A model generated the notes under the pieces. That model made no database searches, was not told the origin of the DNA, and saw nothing but the letters and a program-made list of their open reading frames with translations. DNA of 37,367 nt, taken from positions 1-37,367 of the forward strand of contig JACRGO010000199.1 of NCBI GenBank assembly GCA_016212295.1, given 5' to 3'. This DNA comes from Nitrospinota bacterium. GTDB taxonomy: Bacteria; Nitrospinota; Nitrospinia; JACRGO01. Position 1 is the first letter of the stretch, and each line of letters starts with the position of its first letter. Shown here piece after piece: positions 7,700 through 16,421 of this stretch. Position numbers and translations under genes: made by a program.

Positions 7700-8176
7700 T
7701 CATCTTCCCTGGACTTCCTGGAAGTATTCTTCCATGGATATAATGCCTTTCTTGATCAATAATTGCACAAGGGCCAGATGCCCCTTGGACTCCCTTGCCT
7801 GCTGAGCCGCTGGTTGTGGTTGGGGCTGCTGGTAACCTGACGGAAAAGACTGCTGTTGGAATTGAGGGACGGCCTGCGGGAGCCGTGGTGATGGGGCGGC
7901 CCCACCTCCATAAAATGATTGCGCTGGGGATGGACGGGAGGAGGCTGTGGAAGGCGCTATTCCGGGTCTCCCCATGCCGCCCATGCGGATGGCCGATTCC
8001 TGCTGTTTTTTCAGGGCCGCCTCAAGCTTCTCCTGTGTGAGCAGTCCCATTTCTATCAATATATCGCCCATTCGCTTGGCCCCGCCGCTGGATTTTTGCC
8101 GGATCAGCGCCTCGCTCAGTTGCATATTGGTGATAAAGCCGCTTTCCACCAGAACTTTTCCCAATGGTTTGATCAA
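7700..8176 (-). CDS. Stand-alone MshEN/GspE-N-like domain protein with Q/P-rich linker
   Basis: LGKVLVESGFITNMQLSEALIRQKSSGGAKRMGDILIEMGLLTQEKLEAALKKQQ matches the T2SS/T4P ATPase N-domain pattern; no ATPase domain follows. Confidence 0.65.
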   Translation of the reverse strand: MIKPLGKVLVESGFITNMQLSEALIRQKSSGGAKRMGDILIEMGLLTQEKLEAALKKQQESAIRMGGMGRPGIAPSTASSRPSPAQSFYGGGAAPSPRLPQAVPQFQQQSFPSGYQQPQPQPAAQQARESKGHLALVQLLIKKGIISMEEYFQEVQGR

Positions 8177-8291
8177 TGTCCCGTACCTTTTAAAAAGCGT
8201 TGACTATAAATTTATACCTTAAAAACGCTGTTCATGTAAAGGCATGAATGCTTCTTGACATAGGATTAATATAGTTTTAGTCTTTAAATAA

Positions 8292-8497
8292 AGCGCGACA
8301 TGGCCGCAACCAAAATAAATTTTCCGTGCATCAAGACGTTTGATGCTATTATTACGTTCAGAAATTTGCCTTTTCCGCTTGAAATAAAATCGGCGTTGAG
8401 CGTTTAAAGGAAAATTTTTTTGTTGCGGCCATGTCGCGCTATGCGACTGGCTCAAAAAAATTGCGCGGACAACGCAAATTTCTGAACGTAATAACAT
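8292..8497. repeat. Two interleaved long inverted repeats in the miaB upstream region
   Basis: agcgcgacatggccgcaac (8292) / gttgcggccatgtcgcgct (to 8440); tattacgttcagaaatttgc (8350) / gcaaatttctgaacgtaata (8474). Confidence 0.85.
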
Positions 8498-8511
8498 TGG
8501 AGAAAATTTTC

Positions 8512-9858
8512 ATGCAAGCCCGGAATTTTAGTATCCTTACCTATGGCTGCCAAATGAATAAATACGACTCCGAGCAGATAGCCGGGATACTCAGTAAACA
8601 GAGTTATTCCAAAACGGACGATCTTTCAGAGGCGGACTTGATTTTGCTGAACACCTGCACCGTAAGGGAAAAGGCCGACCATAAGGTATTGAGCAAATTG
8701 GGCCGATTGAGGGAATTAAAGGAGAAGAACCCGAACCTGATCATAGGCGTTTGCGGATGCATTCCGCAAGTCCAGGGGGAAGCCTTTTTGGATAGAAGCC
8801 GGGTGGTGGATTTTGTTTTCGGGACTCAAAACATTCATCAGCTATCGGAAATGATCAGCGAGGTGAAGAAAGGCAAGCGGGTGGCCAGGATTGAAAAGGA
8901 GCCATCGGAGGCCCTTGATTTTTCCGGGGACGCCTTGCTGCGGGAGAGCGGCTATCAAGCATGGGTTTCCATAATGACTGGATGCGATAATTTTTGCACC
9001 TACTGCATAGTTCCCTACACCAGGGGCAGGGAACGCAGCAGGGAGCCGGATGAAATCATAAATGAAATTAAAATTCTTGCCGGAAAGGGATACGTTGAGG
9101 TTACGCTGTTGGGCCAAAACGTGAATTCCTACGGAAGTGACCTTTCCAGTCCCGTGCATTTTCCGGATTTATTGGAAAGGATAAACGAAATCAGCGGCAT
9201 CGAAAGAATTCGCTTTGTCACATCCCATCCCAAGGATCTTTCGGATGGTCTTATAGAAGTAATGAAGGACGCGAAAAAGGTGTGTGAGTATCTCCATCTC
9301 CCCTTGCAGAGCGGCGCGGATAAAGTCCTGGGAAGAATGAACAGGGGGTATACCAGGGAATTATATCTGGAAAAAGTGGAAAAATTGAAGTCGGCCGTAC
9401 CCGGCATATCATTGACCACGGATGTGATAGTGGGTTTTCCAGGGGAAAGCGAGGAGGATTTCAATGAGACCGAAAAGGTCATGCGGGAAGTGGGGTTTCA
9501 TTTCAGTTTTATTTTTAAATATTCCCCCAGGCCCGGCACCTCCGCCATGTCCTTCACGGACACGGTCGCGGAAGCAGCGATAGCCGAAAGGTTTAATCGA
9601 TTGGACGCCCTCCAAAAGGAAATGACCTTGAGGCATAACGAAGCCCTGGTGGGAAAAAGCGTGGAGGTCCTTGTGGAAGGAAAAAGCAAAACCAATCCTG
9701 AAATGCTGATGGGTAGGACCAGAACCAACAAGATAATAATCTTTCCTGGATCGGAAAATTCAAAAGGGGCTCTATTGAAAGTTGAAATTACACAAGCGGG
9801 GTTGTATAGTCTTTATGGACGAGCATTGACTACTAAGGAGAGTAACCATGCTGGATAA
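8512..9858 (+). CDS. miaB: tRNA-2-methylthio-N6-dimethylallyladenosine synthase
   Basis: [11 protein letters not shown], radical-SAM [32 protein letters not shown]-type motif, TRAM tail. Confidence 0.95.
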   Translation: MQARNFSILTYGCQMNKYDSEQIAGILSKQSYSKTDDLSEADLILLNTCTVREKADHKVLSKLGRLRELKEKNPNLIIGVCGCIPQVQGEAFLDRSRVVDFVFGTQNIHQLSEMISEVKKGKRVARIEKEPSEALDFSGDALLRESGYQAWVSIMTGCDNFCTYCIVPYTRGRERSREPDEIINEIKILAGKGYVEVTLLGQNVNSYGSDLSSPVHFPDLLERINEISGIERIRFVTSHPKDLSDGLIEVMKDAKKVCEYLHLPLQSGADKVLGRMNRGYTRELYLEKVEKLKSAVPGISLTTDVIVGFPGESEEDFNETEKVMREVGFHFSFIFKYSPRPGTSAMSFTDTVAEAAIAERFNRLDALQKEMTLRHNEALVGKSVEVLVEGKSKTNPEMLMGRTRTNKIIIFPGSENSKGALLKVEITQAGLYSLYGRALTTKESNHAG

Positions 9859-10348
9859 AGAGAGAATCATAGAGGTAAAAATTGAAGGATTGATACTGGA
9901 CCCCATGACTAACATGCCTATTGTTCTTTTAAAAAATCTGGAAGGGAACAAGGCCCTGCCTATATGGGTAGGGGTCTACGAAGCAAACGCGATAGCCTCC
10001 GTGCTCGAGGACATTTCCACGCCCAGGCCCTTGACCCACGAACTCATTAACAATATTTTGAGCGGTATGCGGGTGAACGTTGAGAGAGTGGTGGTAAATG
10101 ATTTGCGTGAAAATACTTTTTATGCCCTTATCTTCCTGATGCAGAACGGGAGCCTGGTAAAGATAGATTCCCGTCCCAGTGACGCGATTGCCATTGCCCT
10201 CAGGCACAAGGCCCCAATATTTGTTTCTGAAAAGGTCTTTGAGGACGCCAAGGTAGTTGATCTTGAAGACCAGGAATCCTTGAAAAACATGGAAAAAAAG
10301 AACCTGAAGGATTGGTTGGATAACCTCAGCCCAAAGGATTTTGTATAG
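9848..10348 (+). CDS. Bifunctional nuclease family (DUF151) protein
   Basis: [19 protein letters not shown]…[12 protein letters not shown]…[25 protein letters not shown]. Confidence 0.93.
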   Translation: MLDKERIIEVKIEGLILDPMTNMPIVLLKNLEGNKALPIWVGVYEANAIASVLEDISTPRPLTHELINNILSGMRVNVERVVVNDLRENTFYALIFLMQNGSLVKIDSRPSDAIAIALRHKAPIFVSEKVFEDAKVVDLEDQESLKNMEKKNLKDWLDNLSPKDFV

Positions 10349-10423
10349 GGTAGTATATTTAATTTTCTTTTTAAGTTCCTATCCACGAAGTTTAAGTGCC
10401 CTTTCCCCGGTTTTTCTCCGCAG

Positions 10424-12127
10424 GTGAAAAAACATCGCACCTTTTTTGAAGGCATGAATAAAATGAAAGAACCATCCGCGCTGCAGCCAGGTGAAAGGCT
10501 TTCCCTGGCCCTCAAATCTTCCCAGCCATATAAAATTTTCCGCTCCCTTCCCTCGGAAGATCTTTACCTGATGGTCCTTGACGCTGAACCGGAGGACCTG
10601 GAACTCGCCATAAAATACGCGAGCGCGGAGCAGCACCGCGATATCATTGATCTCTATATTTGGGAAAAGGATGAAATGCATCCAGAGCTTGTCATGGACT
10701 GGTTAAGGCGGCTTTTGGAGTGCGACGAGGCGAAATTGATCAAGGTGATGGCGAAACTTGATCCTGAGATTCTCATTTATGCCTTTAAAAAATACATTTT
10801 GGTAATGCTCCATGAAGATACGGACGAACCTTTCCCGGAATTAGCAGGCATTGACTCAGCTCCGAAAAGCCTGGACAGCCAGTTTTTTTATTTTTATCTG
10901 GAAAAGGAATTCGCGGAAACCATTGACGCCATCCTTATTCTTGTTTTTAACCATAATTACCAGGCCTATTGGAATTTGATGCAAGGCTGCCGGCATGAAC
11001 TCCCGCTCGAACTCATTGAAAATGCGTATTATTGGCGGACGAACCGCATGGAGGAGAAGGGCTTTTTTAACTATCTTGATTCCCAGTCCATTTTCGTGGA
11101 ATTCGGGATGGAGGAGATCGAAAGGATGAAAAAATCTCCCAAGGAAATGCCGCTCATTTCCACAATCGCGGAAACCGGAAAAATCGCCGCCCATTCCTAT
11201 TTTTTCGGATTTTCCGGTTCTTCCTTTTTGGAGAAGGCCATGGAAAAGGCCGGGGACCGGCAGGATATGGGCGAACTGAAATTTCAAACCATCCTGATAA
11301 TGAATAAGTTGATTTCCGCCAGCCTGCCGTCAATGACTGATATAAAGGAAATAAAAAATTGCATAAGGAGGGGAATGGACACCTTGAGCCTGGCCCTTGA
11401 TTATCTTTCTGACGGAAGGCCTGATCATGCGGCGGAATTTCTTTCCGGCGCGAGAATGGAAACCCTTTTCCGGTCTGGGTTTAGTCTGATCAATAATCTT
11501 GCCAGGAAATTAAAGGAGTTTTTTCGTGAATCCGGCATTGTTAACCAGGAGACGCTCTTCCTGCTTGGCCACCCCTGCGTGGAGATTTTGAATGGCATTT
11601 TGAAGTCACCCCCTCTTTTCTTTAACATTGAAACCGGGGAATTAATCAATTTCGATAAAAAGGAACAAATAGAATCGGCGGCCAGGGGGATTGATGAGGC
11701 CCATTGCCTTGACCGCCTCTTTTGCGGGAAATTTAAATTACAGTTCAGGAGCTTGGAGGAGATAGGAAATTCCAAACTATACCAAGCTGGCTTGAGCTTT
11801 TCCAATCTCTTTATTTCAGGGCTTTGCAATATTATTCTGAACAGGCATTTTGAGTTCCAGCCGGTTCCAGCGGCCCGGTTGTCCGAAATCCGGGAAAAGG
11901 CCTTCCAACTGGAAAATGGCGCATTCACTCTCCGCCAGGAATATAGGAAAGAATTTTATGAGTGGATAGAGGAACTGGCTTCTGGAGAAAAGGAAAAAGA
12001 GCGTCGCTTGGCCGCTGATCTCTTAAAAACCTGGATAGAAGAGTTCGCTGTCGAAATCGGTTCCATCCATCCAGCCAGGGACATAGATCCAAGGTTTATA
12101 AAGACCTTTCTTATTAAAGCAGCATAA
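10424..12127 (+). CDS. DUF6178-like protein
   Basis: SQPYKIFRSLPSEDLYLMVLDAEPEDLELAIKYASAEQHRDIIDLYIWEKDEM…WLRRLLECDEAKLIKVMAKLDPEIL; assigned by recognition. Confidence 0.65.
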   Translation: MKKHRTFFEGMNKMKEPSALQPGERLSLALKSSQPYKIFRSLPSEDLYLMVLDAEPEDLELAIKYASAEQHRDIIDLYIWEKDEMHPELVMDWLRRLLECDEAKLIKVMAKLDPEILIYAFKKYILVMLHEDTDEPFPELAGIDSAPKSLDSQFFYFYLEKEFAETIDAILILVFNHNYQAYWNLMQGCRHELPLELIENAYYWRTNRMEEKGFFNYLDSQSIFVEFGMEEIERMKKSPKEMPLISTIAETGKIAAHSYFFGFSGSSFLEKAMEKAGDRQDMGELKFQTILIMNKLISASLPSMTDIKEIKNCIRRGMDTLSLALDYLSDGRPDHAAEFLSGARMETLFRSGFSLINNLARKLKEFFRESGIVNQETLFLLGHPCVEILNGILKSPPLFFNIETGELINFDKKEQIESAARGIDEAHCLDRLFCGKFKLQFRSLEEIGNSKLYQAGLSFSNLFISGLCNIILNRHFEFQPVPAARLSEIREKAFQLENGAFTLRQEYRKEFYEWIEELASGEKEKERRLAADLLKTWIEEFAVEIGSIHPARDIDPRFIKTFLIKAA

Positions 12128-12150
12128 CGAGGCATGGCTGGATAATAAGG

Positions 12151-12447
12151 CTACAGCAATTTGACCAGGGCCGCCATGATGGCTATGGAGGCGGCCATCA
12201 TGCCGCCCAAGCGGAGGGTGAGATCGTATTTCAGCCGGATTTCCAGTTCCTGCATGTCGCGCTTTAGGCCTGTTTCCAGTTCCTTTATATCGCGCTGTAT
12301 TGCCGCGATATCCAGCTTGGTGGCCAGATTCCCTTCCAGCAGGCTGGTTTGGGCGGAGGATAGGACCTCAGCCTGTTTTTCAGTAAAACCGGCCTCCTGG
12401 AGTTTTTTGACAAAAATGTGGGTATCAAAGATGATGGCGTTTCCCAT
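12151..12447 (-). CDS. DUF1640-like coiled-coil/TM protein
   Basis: FDTHIFVKKLQEAGFTEKQAEVLSSAQTSLLEGNLATKLDIAAIQRDIKELE…RLGGMMAASIAIMAALVKLL. Confidence 0.75.
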   Translation of the reverse strand: MGNAIIFDTHIFVKKLQEAGFTEKQAEVLSSAQTSLLEGNLATKLDIAAIQRDIKELETGLKRDMQELEIRLKYDLTLRLGGMMAASIAIMAALVKLL

Positions 12448-12507
12448 GGGAACAATGTAGCACGACGGATAGGGGACTTCAAGGGCTGGGGAATTACAAA
12501 AAAAAAT

Positions 12508-12536
12508 TTGACAATCAAATTGTAGTTTTGTAATAT
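12508..12536 (+). promoter_or_regulatory. Candidate sigma70 promoter (TTGACA, 17 nt, TAATAT)
   Basis: ttgaca 12508-12513, 17-nt spacer, taatat 12531-12536. Confidence 0.5.
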
Positions 12537-12542
12537 GCGCAG

Positions 12543-12712
12543 CATGTTTATATCTGCTCCCATTTTTTGCTCCACTGATATGCTTATTTCCTGGGCCCCC
12601 CCTTCAACCAACCAACATCTTCCTCTTCTTTTTTATAATTTTTTTTCGAGGCTTGAAAAATTTCAAGGCCCGCTCAAAAGGCTGTTATAGCCTGAAGAGC
12701 GGGCTTTTTTTT
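12543..12712 (+). ncRNA. Candidate about 170-nt stand-alone small RNA
   Basis: Lies between the promoter-like element and a strong intrinsic terminator; no convincing ORF on + strand; includes CTTGAAA/TTTCAAG hairpin. Confidence 0.35.
12668..12712 (+). terminator. Rho-independent terminator
   Basis: gcccgctc…gagcgggc (12668-12675/12697-12704), nested aggctgttatagcct, followed by TTTTTTTT. Confidence 0.85.
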
Positions 12713-12860
12713 GTCTTTTTTGCTCACACGAAGGCACAAAGGCACAGAGGGGCGAAAGGCTAAGGGCGAAGGGCAGGATGAAACAGTATAACTGCCCCCT
12801 TTGAATTATCACGATTCTTTGTGTCTTAGTGGCTAAAAATAAAAAGAAAGGAGAAACAGC

Positions 12861-13814
12861 ATGAAAAAAAGCATTTGGAAAGTATTGATTCTCACGCTTA
12901 GTTTTGGGCTTTTTGCGTCCGCCCTTGTTCCATGTTCCGCCCTTGCCGCTGAGACCGGGACACTTGTGCTTACCACGCAGGACACATCTAAACAGCAGGT
13001 AGCCGCTTCAATCTCCGTGGATGGCGCGCTTAAGGGGACCGGGAAGGTGACCGTGGTGAAGATTACGGCAGGGACACATGAGGTAAAATTCGGAGATTTG
13101 GCTGGATATTCCATTGTGTCTCCAAGAAGTGGAAAGAAAAATGTCACGGTAAAGGCCGGAAAAAAAACCTCAGTGGCGGCGACTTATAAGAAATCCTCTT
13201 CAGGCGGCGGGGTAGCCGGTCCGCAGGTAACCGACATTGACGGCAATGTATACAATTCGGTAGTAATAGGCGCCCAGACATGGATGAAAGAGAATCTTAA
13301 GGTAACCAGATACCGTAACGGCGACGCCATAGGCACAACCACACCGGCAGACCTTCAGGTTTCAGCCTGGACCTCGCTGAAATACCAGTGGGCATATAAT
13401 GGTAACGAAAGCAATGCGGCTGTCTATGGCCGGTTATATACCGGGTATGCCGCGGCCGACAGCAGAGGCGTATGCCCTGCGGGATGGCATTTGCCTACCG
13501 ATGCCGAATGGACAACGCTTACGGATTATCTGGGAGGCAGCAGCGTAGCCGGTGGTAAGATGAAAGAAAGCAGCGGTTTCACAGCGCTTCCGGGTGGTTG
13601 GCGTAACGGCAGAGGTTCGTACCGCCACGGTAGATTGGTCGATACATTCGACGCCATCGGCCGGTACGGTGAGTGGTGGTCGGCTACGGAGTACCACACG
13701 ACGAACGCGTGGACCCGTATGCTGTACTACGATAGCTACTACGATTACAACGATGTGCACCGTGAGTCTCACGGTAAAAGCATCGGTTTTAGCGTTCGCT
13801 GTGTCGGGGATTGA
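12861..13814 (+). CDS. Secreted PEGA + FISUMP-domain (Fib_succ_major-type) protein
   Basis: VTVVKITAGTHEVKFGDLAGYSIVSP (PEGA); DIDGNVYNSVVIGAQTWMKENLKVTRYRNGD…WHLPTDAEWTTLTDYLGG…EWWSATEY…GFSVRCVGD (FISUMP). Confidence 0.9.
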   Translation: MKKSIWKVLILTLSFGLFASALVPCSALAAETGTLVLTTQDTSKQQVAASISVDGALKGTGKVTVVKITAGTHEVKFGDLAGYSIVSPRSGKKNVTVKAGKKTSVAATYKKSSSGGGVAGPQVTDIDGNVYNSVVIGAQTWMKENLKVTRYRNGDAIGTTTPADLQVSAWTSLKYQWAYNGNESNAAVYGRLYTGYAAADSRGVCPAGWHLPTDAEWTTLTDYLGGSSVAGGKMKESSGFTALPGGWRNGRGSYRHGRLVDTFDAIGRYGEWWSATEYHTTNAWTRMLYYDSYYDYNDVHRESHGKSIGFSVRCVGD

Positions 13815-13839
13815 CTATTTGTCTATTTGACTATTAAAG

Positions 13840-13953
13840 GCAGTTATCAGGTGTCAGGTATCAGTAGTCAGGGAAGGCAAAAGACAGAGAATTGAAGACA
13901 GAGGACGGAAGACAGAGGACAGAGGCGCATGACTCATGACCCATGACGCATAA
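13840..13953. repeat. Degenerate heptamer repeats (ATCAGGT/GTCAGGG, GAGGACG, CATGACT families)
   Basis: gcgcatg actcatg acccatg acgcata; gaagaca gaggacg gaagaca gaggaca. Confidence 0.8.
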
Positions 13954-14271
13954 TGGAGGGCTTTTGCCGCCCATCATGGAAGATTGTGGCCGCGGAGGAC
14001 GGTGGCCGGTTTGCTGTCAGACTGTGACATGTCTTTAAGAGTGGATACGATGGCCCGCCTGTCCCAAAGGGCGAATCCGATGGCGATGGAGCCTTACAGA
14101 AGGCTATCCTGATTTTCATGCTCTCACCGTGGTTGCCGGCGCTTATTGGACGGTAATACCAGAGGAAATCAAGTCCAGCCCGCGCCTGAATTAATGCTGG
14201 CGGATTGGGGGCGGCTGATTGAAAATGCGGCAAAAGGCAGGCCATATTTATGGTTTTAATTCTCATGGATA

Positions 14272-14364
14272 TTATACCTTTTTGGAATGGTCTTCTCTGT
14301 AAGAAACTATAAGCCCGAATAAAGCTATAATCAGCACAGCGGCCAAAATAATGTAAAAAACCAT
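14272..14364 (-). CDS. 30-aa single-TM small protein
   Basis: ATG at 14364 complement: MVFYIILAAVLIIALFGLIVSYREDHSKKV*; directly downstream of a second small membrane protein. Confidence 0.5.
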   Translation of the reverse strand: MVFYIILAAVLIIALFGLIVSYREDHSKKV

Positions 14365-14369
14365 GGTAC

Positions 14370-14567
14370 TTACCCCCCTGTATCTTTAGGTGGAATAATG
14401 TAAAAAGCTGTAATAACTAAAATTAAAATGGAACCGAAAATACTAATGCCAGTGTATAAATTTAATTTATCCGTAAGCAAGCTGCCAATAAATCCCACAG
14501 TGGTAAGATACTTCGCAACATCCATCAGCATTTTGCCCAATTCTTTACGCCTGTCCTCATGCCGCAT
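14370..14567 (-). CDS. Small membrane protein, DUF6722-like
   Basis: MRHEDRRKELGKMLMDVAKYLTTVGFIGSLLTDKLNLYTGISIFGSILILVITAFYIIPPKD. Confidence 0.7.
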   Translation of the reverse strand: MRHEDRRKELGKMLMDVAKYLTTVGFIGSLLTDKLNLYTGISIFGSILILVITAFYIIPPKDTGG

Positions 14568-14724
14568 ATATTTATCATAATCCGAACGTAAATCGATGTC
14601 AAAGAAAAGTCGTCCAAAATCGTGGTAAATAAAAAAGGCGATGCGTTCGTCGCGGATTTGTAATCTGTCATTGGATATTGGTTAACGGTAAATAAAATTT
14701 TCAAAAAACTTTTTCTTGACAGCT

Positions 14725-16251
14725 TTATTCCTCCAGCCTGAAACGCCGGAGAAGCGCCCCGGCCCTCCCGGCTTTTTCCATTATCTCCCTGTCCTCTTTC
14801 TCAAAGGGCCGTGTTTTATAGCATAGAAGAAAATAAAACGCCGCGCCGAGGACTGCCGTGGCCGCCACTGAGGCGGTCTCTTGGACAAAGGGAAGGAGGC
14901 CCTTGATTAGAAGGCCCATCAGCAGGCTGCAAAGGAGCGACTTGCCAAGGCTTTTCCAAGGCATCAGCAGAGGAACGTGGCTTCGGGTCAAGAGAAATTC
15001 CATAAGATAGACCGTGGAAATGGAGGCGATGCCCACCTTTATGACAGCCGTTACCCCAAAGCCTTCATGCAGCAGCCAGGCATTAACAGCCGTTGAGAAC
15101 AGGAAAATCAATTTAGAATAAAACCCGAACTCAGGTTTTTGGATGGTATTGTAGATCGGGACCAGGGCAAAGCGAAAACTATAAATAGTAAAATACCACG
15201 AAGCAAGAACGTAGACCTCAAGGGAGGTGAGATATTCCGGATTGAACGCAAGCCGTATGGCCGGCTCCGCAAGGAGGACCATTCCGAAGAGCAAAGGGAC
15301 CGCGAGAAAGCCGGTCAAGCGGGTGTAAAAGGAAAAAAATAAACCAAGGCTTTCTTTTTTTCGCGTCTGAGTATAGAGCCTGACTATATAGGGAAAAACC
15401 ACGGCCGCGCCCAAAACCGACGGGGAATTTGTGATGATCGTCTGGGGAATCTTGATGCCGAAGGTATATTCTCCCACCGCCTGGGAACCCATCCAATAGC
15501 TTATAAGATACACGTCAATGGTGAGGGAGGTAAAGAGATCTCCCACAAGGCCTAAGTGGGCGAAGGCGCAATAACGAAGTATGGTTTTTTTTTCAAATTT
15601 CTGTTCCCCGTGGTCAGGGAGGTCCAAAAGCGAGGTCTTCACTTTCCATAGAGTCGGCAGGAATAACATGAACAATGCGGCAGCCTGCGCCCAAAGCGCG
15701 CCTTTCAGGCCGAGTCCGGAATGCAGGGAGAGGGCGGTAAGGACAAGGGAAAGAAGCGTATAGAAAAAACGGCAAAAGACGCGGTACTTTACCTCTATCT
15801 GGGCTATCAGGGTAATGTCCAGGACCTCCGATAAAAGGGAAAAAAATATTATCCACGAAAACACATGCAGGAGGGGCGGCGAAAACGCCCTGTCGCGGCT
15901 TATATAATTAGCTGTGTCTTGGAATAGAAAAAAAAACGCCGCTACGGCTGCGCTGACTATCAAGGCATAGGCCAATGAAAAACGCACCAGTTTCTTGGCG
16001 AGTAAAAAGTTTTGGCTTGCGACATAGCCGGGAACAAAGCGGGCGATTGAGAACAACGAAATCGAACTGATGAAACCCAGGAGGGTGATGGTAGTGAACA
16101 CGAAGGAGTAAATCCCGTAATCACGCACTGTCAGATACCGGGCCAGGAGTATGACTGTAAGGAATTGCAGGAGCAATTGCAGGTTGGCGGCAACCGAGGT
16201 TATTACCATCCCTTCGGCGGTTTTTTTATGAATGCTTTGAGTGTCAATCAT
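14725..16251 (-). CDS. Oligosaccharide flippase / polysaccharide biosynthesis (Wzx-like, MVF superfamily)
   Basis: Multi-TM 508 aa; VAANLQLLLQFLTVILLARYLTVRDYGIYSFVFTTITLLGFISSISLFSIARFVPGY. Confidence 0.85.
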   Translation of the reverse strand: MIDTQSIHKKTAEGMVITSVAANLQLLLQFLTVILLARYLTVRDYGIYSFVFTTITLLGFISSISLFSIARFVPGYVASQNFLLAKKLVRFSLAYALIVSAAVAAFFFLFQDTANYISRDRAFSPPLLHVFSWIIFFSLLSEVLDITLIAQIEVKYRVFCRFFYTLLSLVLTALSLHSGLGLKGALWAQAAALFMLFLPTLWKVKTSLLDLPDHGEQKFEKKTILRYCAFAHLGLVGDLFTSLTIDVYLISYWMGSQAVGEYTFGIKIPQTIITNSPSVLGAAVVFPYIVRLYTQTRKKESLGLFFSFYTRLTGFLAVPLLFGMVLLAEPAIRLAFNPEYLTSLEVYVLASWYFTIYSFRFALVPIYNTIQKPEFGFYSKLIFLFSTAVNAWLLHEGFGVTAVIKVGIASISTVYLMEFLLTRSHVPLLMPWKSLGKSLLCSLLMGLLIKGLLPFVQETASVAATAVLGAAFYFLLCYKTRPFEKEDREIMEKAGRAGALLRRFRLEE

Positions 16252-16421
16252 GCTGGCATGAAAGGCGGAACTGCTTGAACGGTATTTTACATTTGACGTT
16301 TAAATATGCTAACTTAATATGCCTTTATTATCAATGCGTTATATTATCACGTTCAGAAATTTGCGTTTTCCGCCTGCCTGTGCGTCGCACGCAGACAGGC
16401 GCAATTTTTTTAAGTTAGAAA

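Noticed and set aside
12285-12611. 108-aa minus-strand ORF over the candidate sRNA promoter
   Set aside because: Overlaps the DUF1640-like gene in another frame and has no family features.
12861-13814. Complete diversity-generating retroelement
   Set aside because: No reverse transcriptase, accessory protein or adenine-rich template repeat found in any frame of the window; kept only as a hypothesis about the FISUMP domain.
13960-14266. Possible decayed gene between the FISUMP gene and the small membrane proteins
   Set aside because: No frame gives a recognisable domain; left unassigned.
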